Below are positions 26,911-36,179 of a DNA stretch of 60,989 nucleotides, piece after piece. The DNA comes from an uncultured Dokdonia sp. (GTDB lineage Bacteria; Bacteroidota; Bacteroidia; Flavobacteriales; Flavobacteriaceae). Below the pieces are notes generated by a model. It saw only the letters and a list, made by a program, of their open reading frames with translations. It ran no database searches and was not told the origin of the DNA. Numbering within the stretch: position 1 is the first letter of the stretch; the number at the start of each line of letters is the position of its first letter. Where the stretch lies: NCBI RefSeq assembly GCF_937910895.1, contig NZ_CALEMI010000141.1, positions 1-60,989 of the forward strand. The letters are read 5' to 3'. The translations under genes were made by a program, and so were the position numbers.

Positions 26911-28206
26911 ATGAAAACAACAAAACACATCTTAGTCTTATTCCTTTTGACGATGTGTGTTTTATCTTGTAAAGACCCTATGAAAGCTCCCAAAACACCT
27001 ACGCCACAAACAACACCTAAAAACGTGACAGCACAACAAATATTAGGAAATCCAGATTATTTAGCCATTTCTTATGGTGGATATCGCATGACCACTCGTG
27101 ATAGTCAACCCTCTGTAGCAGCATTAAAAAATGATATGAAATTGCTTCACGCAATGAATATTCGATTTTTAAGAACCTACAATGTGCAACTAGCACATGC
27201 ATCCAATGTCCTTAAAGCCATCCAAGAATTAAAGCAAGAAGATCCAAGCTTTGAGATGTATGTGATGCTAGGTGCTTGGATAGACTGTATAAATGCGTGG
27301 ACAGGTCATACACCAAACCATAACGTAGAAAGTCCTCTTAACGTAGCAGAAATTGGTAGAGCCGTTGCGCTGGCACAACAATACCCAGACATTGTCAAAG
27401 TTATTGCCGTAGGTAATGAAGCAATGGTGAAATGGGCTACTGCCTATTACGTACAACCCGATGTTATTTTAAAATGGGTCAATCACCTACAAGAACTTAA
27501 AAACAAAGGAGAACTCTCTAAAGATCTATGGATTACCAGTTCTGATAATTTTGCCTCTTGGGGAGGTGGTGAAAAACAATACCACGTCAAAGCCCTTGAA
27601 GAACTTATTGAAGCGGTAGACTATCTTTCAGTTCACACCTACCCTATGCACGATACGCATTACAATCCTGCATTCTGGGGCGTATTTGGCAAAGAAAACG
27701 AAGGCACTAAAATAGAAAAAATAGATGCCGCGATGGAGCGTGCAAAAAGATACGCAATGACGCAAGTGGATAGTGTTGCAAATTATGTTAAAAGCTTAGG
27801 GATTGACAAACCTATTCATATTGGCGAAACAGGCTGGGCAAGTGCTTCTAATGAGCTGTATGGTGCCAACGGCTCCAAAGCGACAGATGAATATAAGGAA
27901 GCGCTATACTATAACCACATGCGTGATTGGACCAATAAAAATGGAATGTCCTGCTTTTACTTTGAAGCCTTTGACGAACCGTGGAAAGATGCTCACAATC
28001 CTGGGGGATCAGAAAATCATTTTGGCTTATTTACCGTGGACGGGAAAGCAAAATACGTACTTTGGGAACAAGTAGATCAACATACTTTTAAAGGCTTAAC
28101 GCGTGGTGGAAATCCAACAACCAAGACATACAATGGAGATAAAAAAGCATTACTAGCAGATGTACTTGTGCCTCCAACAAAAGGAAAGGTCTTAATACAT
28201 AAATAA
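26911..28206 (+). CDS. GH17 family beta-1,3-glucanase, lipoprotein
   Basis: A 431-residue lipoprotein (lipobox CVLSCKD) with a Pro/Thr-rich linker and a GH17 catalytic domain from about residue 45. Clan GH-A catalytic residues are visible: acid/base Glu170 in AVGNEAMV and nucleophile Glu306 in HIGETGW. GH17 enzymes are endo- or exo-acting beta-1,3-glucanases, some with transglycosylating activity; which applies here cannot be read from sequence. GH30 starts 2 bp after its stop, so the two are translated together. It is distinct from the two shorter cytoplasmic-type GH17 domains further down. Confidence 0.85.
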   Translation: MKTTKHILVLFLLTMCVLSCKDPMKAPKTPTPQTTPKNVTAQQILGNPDYLAISYGGYRMTTRDSQPSVAALKNDMKLLHAMNIRFLRTYNVQLAHASNVLKAIQELKQEDPSFEMYVMLGAWIDCINAWTGHTPNHNVESPLNVAEIGRAVALAQQYPDIVKVIAVGNEAMVKWATAYYVQPDVILKWVNHLQELKNKGELSKDLWITSSDNFASWGGGEKQYHVKALEELIEAVDYLSVHTYPMHDTHYNPAFWGVFGKENEGTKIEKIDAAMERAKRYAMTQVDSVANYVKSLGIDKPIHIGETGWASASNELYGANGSKATDEYKEALYYNHMRDWTNKNGMSCFYFEAFDEPWKDAHNPGGSENHFGLFTVDGKAKYVLWEQVDQHTFKGLTRGGNPTTKTYNGDKKALLADVLVPPTKGKVLIHK

Positions 28207-28208
28207 TC

Positions 28209-29702
28209 ATGAAACTAATAAAATTTTTTAGTGGACTTATACTTGTGACAACAATAATGGCTTGCTCAAAAGATAACACGCTTCAGGTTAAAGTTTACGA
28301 AACTTCAGCCAAGGGAAATAATTTAACTTTAGTGAATACGGTTTCTCAAGCAGAAGCGACAGAACAAATTACACTATTTCCCGAAAAGGAATTACAAACC
28401 ATTACAGGATTTGGAGGCGCTTTTACAGAGTCTTCTGCCTATTTACTCAATCAATTAAGTAAGAAGAATAGAGATACCATTATACAAGCGTATTTTAGTA
28501 AGGAAGGAGCCAATTATTCGCTTACCAGAACCCACATGAATTCTTGTGATTTTTCTCTATCACAATACTCGTATTCACCGGTGGTAGATGATATGGAATT
28601 GGAGCATTTTACCATCCAAGAAGATAAAGAGGATTTAATCCCAATGATTAAAGATGCCATGGTCGCTTCTGAAGATGGATTTAAATTATTTGCATCCCCT
28701 TGGACAGCATCCCCTTGGATGAAAGACAATAACGAATGGGTGGGTGGAAAACTGTTACCGAAATACTACGATACCTGGGCGTTATTTTTTTCAAAGTATG
28801 TAGATGCTTACAAAGCGGAAGGTATCGATATATGGGGATTTACCGTTGAAAATGAACCGCACGGAAATGGAAACAATTGGGAAAGTATGCACTTTACACC
28901 CGATGAAATGACCAATTTTGTACAAAATCACTTAGGCCCCAAACTAGAAGCAGACGGGCATGGAGATAAAATAATATTAGGCTACGACCAGAATAGAAAA
29001 GGCTTAAAAGAATGGGTAGACTCTATGTATGCCAACGAAGAAACTTCAAAATATTTTGACGGCACTGCGATACATTGGTATGAAAGCACCTTTGAAGTAT
29101 TCCCAGAAGAATTACAATATGCCCACAACAAAGCACCTAACAAACTACTCATAGAAACCGAAGGCTGTGTAGACTCTGAAGTCCCTGCTTGGAAAGATGA
29201 TCTATGGTATTGGAGTAAAGAAGCAACCGATTGGGGTTGGGATTGGGCTGCCGAAGAAGACAAATACTTACACCCAAAATATGCACCTGTTAATCGCTAT
29301 GCCAGAGATATAATAGGTTGCCTGAATAATTGGGTAGATGGCTGGGTAGACTGGAATATGGTACTGGATAAACAAGGCGGTCCTAACTGGTTTAAAAACT
29401 GGTGTGCGGCTCCTATCATTGTAGATCCAGATGCAGACGAGGTCTATTTTACACCACTCTATTATACCATGGCGCATTTTAGTAAATACATCCGTCCAGG
29501 TGCAAAAGTAATTGAGCTAGAAAAACCAGAAGACAAAAAGTTTATGGTCACTGCGGCAAAGAATCCTGATGGGTCTATTGCTGTAGTTGTATTTAATGAA
29601 GAACCTGTAGCCCGCGATTTTAAACTGACACTTCGAGAAAAAACAATAAGCCTTCACATTGAAGGGCAAGCATTACAAACCATTATAATCCCGAATCTTT
29701 AA
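28209..29702 (+). CDS. GH30 beta-glucanase, probably beta-1,6-specific, lipoprotein
   Basis: A 497-residue lipoprotein (lipobox TIMACSKDN). The GH30 domain opens with GFGGAFTESSAYLLNQLS and has acid/base Glu216 in VENEPHG; the nucleophile is in LLIETEGC (Glu316 or, more likely, Glu318). A small beta-sandwich closes the C-terminus, as usual for GH30. GH30 enzymes in laminarin loci commonly remove beta-1,6-linked glucose branches, which would prepare the main chain for GH16/GH17; that specificity is inferred from context. Close coupling to GH17 upstream suggests a fixed ratio of the two. Confidence 0.87.
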   Translation: MKLIKFFSGLILVTTIMACSKDNTLQVKVYETSAKGNNLTLVNTVSQAEATEQITLFPEKELQTITGFGGAFTESSAYLLNQLSKKNRDTIIQAYFSKEGANYSLTRTHMNSCDFSLSQYSYSPVVDDMELEHFTIQEDKEDLIPMIKDAMVASEDGFKLFASPWTASPWMKDNNEWVGGKLLPKYYDTWALFFSKYVDAYKAEGIDIWGFTVENEPHGNGNNWESMHFTPDEMTNFVQNHLGPKLEADGHGDKIILGYDQNRKGLKEWVDSMYANEETSKYFDGTAIHWYESTFEVFPEELQYAHNKAPNKLLIETEGCVDSEVPAWKDDLWYWSKEATDWGWDWAAEEDKYLHPKYAPVNRYARDIIGCLNNWVDGWVDWNMVLDKQGGPNWFKNWCAAPIIVDPDADEVYFTPLYYTMAHFSKYIRPGAKVIELEKPEDKKFMVTAAKNPDGSIAVVVFNEEPVARDFKLTLREKTISLHIEGQALQTIIIPNL

Positions 29703-29781
29703 CCTATAAAATCATCAGAATAAAATAGTATATAACAACATAATAGGTAGATCTCAATATAATTTAAATAAACAATAGATC

Positions 29782-29795
29782 GCTTTCGCGAAAGC
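29782..29795. repeat. Palindrome, exact, before the transporter fusion
   Basis: Sits in the 152-bp gap between GH30 and the MFS-GH17 gene. Confidence 0.9.
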
Positions 29796-29854
29796 GGACT
29801 CAACATGATTTGATTTATCCTTGACAACGATTAACTAACCAAAAACTAAAAAAT

Positions 29855-32194
29855 ATGTCCAGAATTACCCAAAAAGTCCCCTTCGGCCAGAAAGTCGCCT
29901 TCGGTGTCGGTATGCTTGCCAATCAAATGTTTCCTGCCGCATTAGGAATATTTATGGTAGTGCTGGTACAAGATTTAGGTTTTCCTGGTTGGATGTGGGG
30001 AGTCATTTACTTTTTCCCAAGAATTTTTGATTCTATTACAGACCCGATTATGGGGTTTATTTCTGACAACACAAAATCCAGATGGGGGCGACGTAGACAA
30101 TATGTAATTATTGGTGCACTTATTATGGGAGGAGCGTTTATCGCTATGTGGCAACTATATAGAGTAGATGGTTTAGATTACAACTTCGTCTATTTTATGA
30201 TCTGGTCTTTTATATTTTATTTAGGATTAACCATTTTTAGTGTTCCTTATGTAGCCATGGGCTACGAGATGAGTAATGATTTTCATGAGCGTACAAGTAT
30301 CATGGGAACTGCTCAATGGATTGGGCAGTGGGCGTGGGTAATTGCTCCTTGGTTTTGGGTAATAATGTACGATCCAGAATGGTTTGAATCTGCCGATGTC
30401 GCTACCCGGTCTCTAGCCGTTTGGGTAGGAATCATTTTTGCTATTTGTGCCATGGTGCCAGGGATCTTCATAAAAGGAAAATCAACGTTAAATGAAGACT
30501 ACTCCCCACTCAATTTAAAAAGTATAGGCAGTAGTCTTAAGGAAATATGGGATGGTTTTTTTACCGCTTTTAAGATCAAACCCTTTAGGAAACTTTGTAT
30601 TGCGACTTTTTTAGTATTTAACGCATTTAATACCATTGCAGCTTTTTCATTTTTTATTATTGTCTATCATCTTTTTGATGGAGATGCAGGTGCCGCAGGA
30701 ATCTGGCCTACACTTTTTGGCTGTTTGGGAGCATTAGGTACTACCTTTTTAGTGATTCCTATCGTTACAAGATTATCAAAAAAAGTAGGTAAAAAGAAAG
30801 CCTTTTTAATTTCACAGGGAATATCAGTAATAGGGTATATAATGCTTTGGTTTCTATTTGTCCCAGGAAAACCTTATTTATTCATATTTGCGTTACCTTT
30901 TTTCTCTTTTGGGATCGGAAGTTTATTTGTGCTCATGATGTCTATGACTGCCGATGTAATTGACTTAGATGAACTCAATACAGGGAAGAGAAGAGAAGGA
31001 ACTTTTGGAGCTATATACTGGTGGATGGTAAAATTTGGTTTTGCCATTGCCGGAGGTTTAAGTGGTGTTATTATGAGTACCGTAGGATTTGACTCTGGTG
31101 CAGATGTACAACCTGAAGGTGCTGTTGACGGATTAAGAGCATCCTTCTCAGGACTTCCGATACTTGGAACACTCATCGCTATGTACGTGATGCGTGACTA
31201 TGATGTAACCGAAGAAACCGCAAATAAAGTTCGTGAAGAACTAGATGCACGTTATGATGCACTTGATCAACTCACATCCTACTACCAAACAGGGAAACTA
31301 GCTTCCCTAATGGCAACTACTGCGGATACCCATTCCAAAAGCGATACGGACTTCAGTAATATGTCAACTTCTGAAATTACAGCCTTGTTTACAAAAACAT
31401 TACATAACGGTGTACACGGCATGTGTTTCAGTCCGTATGCAGAAGGGCAAAATATTGGTGATCAATTATCTGTAAGTCAAATCAAACGACGTATGGATAT
31501 CATTGCGCCACATACAAAATGGGTACGCTCTTTCTCATGCTCAGATGGAAATGAATTGATCCCTAAAGTCGCTTACGAAAAAGGATTAAAAACCATGGCA
31601 GGCGCTTGGATAGGTCGTGATAAAGCTAAAAACAATAAAGAAATTACAAGGCTTATAGACCTTGCTAAAAAAGGATATGTAGATATTGCAGTTATTGGAA
31701 ATGAAGCCTTAATGAGAGGAGATGTAAGTGAACAAGAAATTATACAGTATATCCATACTTTCAAGAAAGCATTGCCAGACATTCCTGTAAGCTATGTTGA
31801 TGCCTATTATAAATTTCATGAGCATCCAGAATTAATAGAAGCTTGTGATGTAATTTTAGTCAACTGCTATCCCTTCTGGGAAGGAGCTAGTATCGAAGAA
31901 TCGTCTCGCTATCTAAGACAGATGTACGCAGTAACAAAAAGCATTTCTAACGGGAAGCCTGTAATGATTACAGAAACAGGGTGGCCTAATCAAGGAAAAA
32001 ATACAAATAATGCTGTCCCTTCACCAGAAAATGCCATGAAATACTTTATAGATACCGCAAATTGGTCGCAACAGGATGAAGTTCCATTGTTCTATTTCTC
32101 TTCTTTTGATGAGTCTTGGAAAGTACATCAAGAAGGAGATGTAGGAGCACGTTGGGGACTATGGAATACAGAAGAAAAATTAAAATATAAATAA
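29855..32194 (+). CDS. MFS (GPH family) sugar transporter fused to a GH17 domain
   Basis: A 779-residue fusion. Residues 1 to about 455 form a 12-helix glycoside-pentoside-hexuronide:cation symporter (motif DPIMGFISDNTKSRWGRRRQ). After a short linker (about 456-500), residues 502-779 form a complete GH17 barrel with acid/base Glu617 in VIGNEAL and nucleophile Glu707 in MITETGWP. With 12 helices the C-terminus faces the cytoplasm, so the enzyme sits at the transporter's exit. The GH17 part is closely related to the free protein encoded 2 bp downstream (shared WVRSFSC, NCYPFWEG, FYFSSFDE). The frame is continuous with no sign of a lost stop at the joint. Confidence 0.85.
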   Translation: MSRITQKVPFGQKVAFGVGMLANQMFPAALGIFMVVLVQDLGFPGWMWGVIYFFPRIFDSITDPIMGFISDNTKSRWGRRRQYVIIGALIMGGAFIAMWQLYRVDGLDYNFVYFMIWSFIFYLGLTIFSVPYVAMGYEMSNDFHERTSIMGTAQWIGQWAWVIAPWFWVIMYDPEWFESADVATRSLAVWVGIIFAICAMVPGIFIKGKSTLNEDYSPLNLKSIGSSLKEIWDGFFTAFKIKPFRKLCIATFLVFNAFNTIAAFSFFIIVYHLFDGDAGAAGIWPTLFGCLGALGTTFLVIPIVTRLSKKVGKKKAFLISQGISVIGYIMLWFLFVPGKPYLFIFALPFFSFGIGSLFVLMMSMTADVIDLDELNTGKRREGTFGAIYWWMVKFGFAIAGGLSGVIMSTVGFDSGADVQPEGAVDGLRASFSGLPILGTLIAMYVMRDYDVTEETANKVREELDARYDALDQLTSYYQTGKLASLMATTADTHSKSDTDFSNMSTSEITALFTKTLHNGVHGMCFSPYAEGQNIGDQLSVSQIKRRMDIIAPHTKWVRSFSCSDGNELIPKVAYEKGLKTMAGAWIGRDKAKNNKEITRLIDLAKKGYVDIAVIGNEALMRGDVSEQEIIQYIHTFKKALPDIPVSYVDAYYKFHEHPELIEACDVILVNCYPFWEGASIEESSRYLRQMYAVTKSISNGKPVMITETGWPNQGKNTNNAVPSPENAMKYFIDTANWSQQDEVPLFYFSSFDESWKVHQEGDVGARWGLWNTEEKLKYK

Positions 32195-32196
32195 TT

Positions 32197-33105
32197 ATGT
32201 CATATAGAGGAGACCATAACTTTTTACTCGAAAACACAGATTATACAGAGCATAAAGGTGTTGATTTTAGTAAACACACAACCGAAGAATTAGAAAACCT
32301 TTGGCGTAAAACGTTAAAAGCTGGAATGCACGGACTCTGTTTTAGCATGTATGAAGATGGGCAAAAACCAGGAGATATCATTACAGAAGCACAAGTAGAG
32401 CGAAGAATAAACATTATTAAACCTTATACCAAATGGGTACGCTCTTTTTCTTGTATTGAAGGAAATGAGTGTGTCGCTCGTATTGCCCATAAACATGGAC
32501 TTAAGACCATGGTAGGTGCATGGTTGAGTGATGATTTAGAAAAAAACGAAGAAGAAATTGAAGCCTTAATCGCATTAGCCAAAGAAGGCTGTGTTGATAT
32601 AGCTGCTGTAGGAAATGAAGTACTTTACCGAAATGAATTGACAGAAGAGCAACTCTTGGATTATATCTATCTTGTAAAAGAAGCCTTGCCTGATATTCCT
32701 GTTGGATATGTAGATGCGTATTATGAATTTTCCCATCATCCCAAAATTACAGAAGCCTGCGATGTGATATTATCCAATTGTTACCCGTATTGGGAAGGAT
32801 GTGATATTGATCATTCTTTAAATCACATGCAGCAAATGTTTGGACAAGCAAGTCATGCGGCACAAGGAAAAAGAGTCATCATCACTGAGACGGGTTGGCC
32901 TAGTCATGGCACCAACTTAAAAGGTGCTTTTCCTTCACGTGAAAATGCGATCAAATATTTTATCAATGCCCAAGCATGGTCTTCAACAGCTAACATAGAA
33001 ATGTTCTATTTTTCATCCTTTGATGAAGCCTGGAAAGTGGGACCCGAAGGTGATGTAGGTGCCTATTGGGGACTTTGGGATAAAGATGAAAAATTGAAGT
33101 TTTAA
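32197..33105 (+). CDS. Cytoplasmic GH17 glycosidase
   Basis: A 302-residue GH17 domain with no signal peptide, starting 2 bp after the transporter fusion. Catalytic residues are Glu141 (AVGNEVL) and Glu231 (IITETGWP). It is a paralogue of the transporter's C-terminal domain and probably arose by tandem duplication, either before or after the fusion. Cytoplasmic GH17 next to a phosphorylase suggests trimming or rearranging imported laminari-oligosaccharides; hydrolysis versus transglycosylation is open. It is the last gene of the locus and is followed by a clear terminator. Confidence 0.85.
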   Translation: MSYRGDHNFLLENTDYTEHKGVDFSKHTTEELENLWRKTLKAGMHGLCFSMYEDGQKPGDIITEAQVERRINIIKPYTKWVRSFSCIEGNECVARIAHKHGLKTMVGAWLSDDLEKNEEEIEALIALAKEGCVDIAAVGNEVLYRNELTEEQLLDYIYLVKEALPDIPVGYVDAYYEFSHHPKITEACDVILSNCYPYWEGCDIDHSLNHMQQMFGQASHAAQGKRVIITETGWPSHGTNLKGAFPSRENAIKYFINAQAWSSTANIEMFYFSSFDEAWKVGPEGDVGAYWGLWDKDEKLKF

Positions 33106-33128
33106 TAAGATACTTAAAAAAATAACAT

Positions 33129-33163
33129 CCTCATTCGGTACTAACTGAATGAGGTTTTTTTAG
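33129..33163 (+). terminator. Terminator at the end of the glucan locus
   Basis: CCTCATTC and GAATGAGG pair around a short loop, followed by seven T. It lies 24 bp after the last GH17 stop. Confidence 0.9.
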
Positions 33164-33255
33164 TTTAAAATTCACTAGTGCCTGATTAAAATTTATACCA
33201 AATACACATTAAATTTTACGTCTTATGTTTTATTCGGAAACGACAATTTTAAAAT

Positions 33256-33900
33256 CTATTCTTGCATTTCAAAATCCTTCACCCCTGCTTCTATCCGAAT
33301 CATAAGATCGTTCTCTTCAGGAGGAATCGGACAATTATAGCCTGTAGTATAGGCACAATACGGATTGTAATTTTTATTAAAATCTATAATAAGCGTATTC
33401 CCAACAATAGCAGCTTGTTCCATATCAATATAACGTCCTCCGCCGTAGGATCCGTTGCCACTTGTATAATCGGTAAACGGTAAAAAGAGGCTTTGCCCAT
33501 ATTCGTGTTCTGGATGATCTCTGTAATACGTATTTTGATAGATAGGTAGTGTAAATACCTTCCCTTCTATTTCAAATTTGGCAATCCCATACATCACATA
33601 TTCACGGGTACGTCCAGAAGACAATGCCATATCAAATGGAATCGCATCTGGTGTTTTGGTAAAGGTAGCGCTTACGCGAAATTTTAAATCGATGGGATAA
33701 AACTCTAATCCATGGAAGTCTTTTAACTGTTTGGCACTCAAAATAGACGTCGCTGGATTTTGATATACTTCAGAAAGAGAATCCTGATATTTTTGTGCCT
33801 GTTCAATCAACATTTGATCCTTGGAATTCAGGGAAGCGTGTGTTTGAGAAGTCGCTACTTTCGCGAAAGCGAAAATCACTAAAAAAATATAAAATTTCAT
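33256..33900 (-). CDS. DUF1684 domain secreted protein
   Basis: A 214-residue protein with signal peptide and the DUF1684 pattern, including NPYCAY, then CPIPPEEN near the C-terminus. Function of the family is not established. The start at 33900 gives the signal peptide; the longer frame adds 11 residues with no support. A palindrome variant falls in the signal peptide and encodes AFAKV, as in two other exported proteins here. Transcribed toward the glucan locus and ending 90 bp beyond its terminator. Confidence 0.8.
   Translation of the reverse strand: MKFYIFLVIFAFAKVATSQTHASLNSKDQMLIEQAQKYQDSLSEVYQNPATSILSAKQLKDFHGLEFYPIDLKFRVSATFTKTPDAIPFDMALSSGRTREYVMYGIAKFEIEGKVFTLPIYQNTYYRDHPEHEYGQSLFLPFTDYTSGNGSYGGGRYIDMEQAAIVGNTLIIDFNKNYNPYCAYTTGYNCPIPPEENDLMIRIEAGVKDFEMQE
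33857..33870. repeat. Palindrome variant in DUF1684 signal peptide
   Basis: ACTTTCGCGAAAGC; read as FAFAKV. Confidence 0.75.
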
Positions 33901-34003
33901 TTTTCTTATTTTAAGAAGATACAAGTAACACAAATTTTACTTAGTTTTGAGATATCAAATAAACAAAAATGAAACGAGTCAATACATTTTGCACAAACCA
34001 GAA

Positions 34004-34100
34004 GTGGGTTTCCCACGGTCGGATGCTATGTATTGTCGCTATATAACTATCACAAGTAACAATAATAAAAAGTCTGACCTAGCGTCGGACTTTTTACTTT
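34004..34100 (+). promoter_or_regulatory. Two hairpins upstream of the MFS gene, possible leader or small RNA
   Basis: A small perfect hairpin (GTGGG-TTT-CCCAC, 34004-34016) is followed at 34068-34097 by a terminator-like stem (AAAAGTCTGAC with GTCGGACTTTT) and T run. Both lie between two divergent gene starts, where a terminator is not needed. TACTTTTG at 34095-34102 could then be the -7 box of the MFS gene. A 25-codon frame begins at 33969 but has no other support. Confidence 0.4.
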
Positions 34101-34145
34101 TGTAAAGCTGGCGCAGGATATATACACATTTTAAATCCTTGTATT

Positions 34146-35378
34146 ATGAAACTCATACTGCGCAATTATATTAAAACCTTTGAAGGGCTCTCTAGAGAGA
34201 TTTGGTGGCTTTCTTTGATCACACTGATCAATAGGACGGGGGCCATGGTGATTCCCTTTTTATCACTGTATTTAACTGAAGACTTACATTTTACCATGAT
34301 CGATGCGAGTTGGGTTATGACTGCGTATGGGCTAGGATCGTTTACAGGTGCTTGGGCTGGAGGAAAATTATGTGATCGTATTGGGTACTATAAAGTTATT
34401 TTGTTAAGTCTCATCTTCACAGGGATTAACTTTTTATGGGTGATGCACGTACAGGAATTTTGGATGATGTGTTTCTCCTTTTTTATCCTGATTGCCGTAG
34501 CAGATATGGGACGCCCCGCTTTCTTTGTCGCATTAAGCGCCTATTCAAAACCTGAAAATAAGACAAGATCACTTACCTTAATTAGACTTGCGATTAATCT
34601 AGGATTTTCGGTAGGACCTGCTTTGGGAGGTTTGCTTATTGCTACGATGAGTTATGAAGCATTGTTTTATGTAGATGGTATCACGTGTATTCTCGCTGGG
34701 GTATTGATGACACAGGTATTAAACCCTCGTAAAGTCAAAGAACTAGATAAAGAAGTACGTGTAGAAAATCCGCTGCCACCTCAAAAGGATCTTCCCTACA
34801 TATTATTCTTAATCGCGTTGTCCTTATTTGGTGTGATATTCATTCAGTATTTTTCTACTGTTCCACTGTTTTACAAACAAGTCCATCTTCTTAGTGAAGG
34901 TACTATTGGGTTGGTCCTAGCATTAAATGGTGCCTTGATTGTGATTCTAGAAATGCCACTGATCGCATGGATGGATCGTAAAAGTTGGTCTAACATCCAA
35001 AATACCATTGCAGGACTTCTACTTACAGGCGTAAGCTTTTTGCTACTCTTATGGGAATCTTGGGTGGGGATTGTTGTGGTAGGAATGACCGTGGCAACTA
35101 TAGGAGAAATGATCTCCTTTCCTTTTAGTAATAAGTTTGCACTTAATCGCTCTAAAAAAGGGAGACAAGGAGCTTACATGGGCTTGTATAGTATGTCCTT
35201 TTCTGTAGCACATATATTTGGACATACCAGCGGGATGCAAATTACAGAGCATTTTGGCTTTAGGTCTACTTGGTATTTTCTTGCTTTCCTTAGCCTTATT
35301 GCATGGGGGTTGCTATACTTAGCACAACATTATATGAAAAAAGAACACGTATCTTTAGTACCAAAATTAGATGTATGA
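34146..35378 (+). CDS. MFS transporter, drug-efflux type
   Basis: A 410-residue major facilitator with about 12 hydrophobic helices and the loop 2-3 motif GGKLCDRIGYYKV (form of GxLaDrxGrkxx). The N-terminal part resembles multidrug/YdeE-like exporters. Substrate unknown. Its TGA overlaps the ATG of the following DJ-1/PfpI gene (ATGA at 35375-35378), so the two are translationally coupled, which hints at a shared job. Confidence 0.8.
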   Translation: MKLILRNYIKTFEGLSREIWWLSLITLINRTGAMVIPFLSLYLTEDLHFTMIDASWVMTAYGLGSFTGAWAGGKLCDRIGYYKVILLSLIFTGINFLWVMHVQEFWMMCFSFFILIAVADMGRPAFFVALSAYSKPENKTRSLTLIRLAINLGFSVGPALGGLLIATMSYEALFYVDGITCILAGVLMTQVLNPRKVKELDKEVRVENPLPPQKDLPYILFLIALSLFGVIFIQYFSTVPLFYKQVHLLSEGTIGLVLALNGALIVILEMPLIAWMDRKSWSNIQNTIAGLLLTGVSFLLLLWESWVGIVVVGMTVATIGEMISFPFSNKFALNRSKKGRQGAYMGLYSMSFSVAHIFGHTSGMQITEHFGFRSTWYFLAFLSLIAWGLLYLAQHYMKKEHVSLVPKLDV

Positions 35379-36175
35379 AAGACTTAATAGCACTCTTCAT
35401 CCTATTCACTACGGTCTCTTGCGGAGATACTTCTCAAGACAAAGAGATAGCTAATAAGCAACAGACTGTTTCGTATGATCAAGAGAAGGAGTCCGCAGGA
35501 GTTTATACTGAGCAAAATCGAAGTAAGAAAGCAAAACCAGTACTCAAAGAAGGGCGCTATAATGTCGCCTTTCTGGTGATGGATGGCACCTATAACACAG
35601 AACTTACCGCCCCTTTTGATATTTTTCAACATACTCAGTACAGAGAAAACATCAAACAGATGAATGTGTTTCTAGTGGCAAATACGCTAAATCCTATCCG
35701 TACGTTTGAAGGGATGTACCTCCTACCCGACTTTGATTACACTGCTGCATCAGATTTACCAAATATTGATATTCTAGTCATTCCAAGTGCAGAGCATCAT
35801 CTAGACACGGATCTTAATGATGAAGTGATGCTCAATTTTGTGAAAAATGTAGATCAAAATGCATTATACATGACTTCTCATTGTGATGGAGCTTTTGTGT
35901 TGGCTAAAGCTGGTCTTTTAGATGGGAAGGTGTCGACTACCTTTCCTAGTGATATAGACAAGATGCGGGAGACGTTTCCACAATTGGATATCCGTAAAGA
36001 GCTATTATTTGTACACGATGGAAAATACATTACCTCAGCGGGTGGTGCCAAAAGTTTTGAAGCTGCTTTGTATCTCGCAGAACATTTATATGGTGCTGAA
36101 ATTGCACGCTCCCTTGCAGGAGGATTAGTCATTGATTGGAAACTTGAGGAAGTACCTCATTTGGTTTTAGAATAA
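35375..36175 (+). CDS. DJ-1/PfpI family lipoprotein
   Basis: A 266-residue protein with lipobox (FTTVSCGD), a linker, and a DJ-1/PfpI (class I glutamine amidotransferase-like) domain from about residue 65. The nucleophile elbow is MTSHCDGAFVLAKAGLL with the reactive Cys, followed by the GG-rich SAGGAKSFEAALYLAEHL typical of the group that includes AraC-linked PfpI domains. Localisation outside the cytoplasm is unusual for the family. Chosen start overlaps the MFS stop. Function could be a glyoxalase-like or protease/chaperone activity; not decidable here. Confidence 0.78.
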   Translation: MKDLIALFILFTTVSCGDTSQDKEIANKQQTVSYDQEKESAGVYTEQNRSKKAKPVLKEGRYNVAFLVMDGTYNTELTAPFDIFQHTQYRENIKQMNVFLVANTLNPIRTFEGMYLLPDFDYTAASDLPNIDILVIPSAEHHLDTDLNDEVMLNFVKNVDQNALYMTSHCDGAFVLAKAGLLDGKVSTTFPSDIDKMRETFPQLDIRKELLFVHDGKYITSAGGAKSFEAALYLAEHLYGAEIARSLAGGLVIDWKLEEVPHLVLE

Positions 36176-36179
36176 GTAC

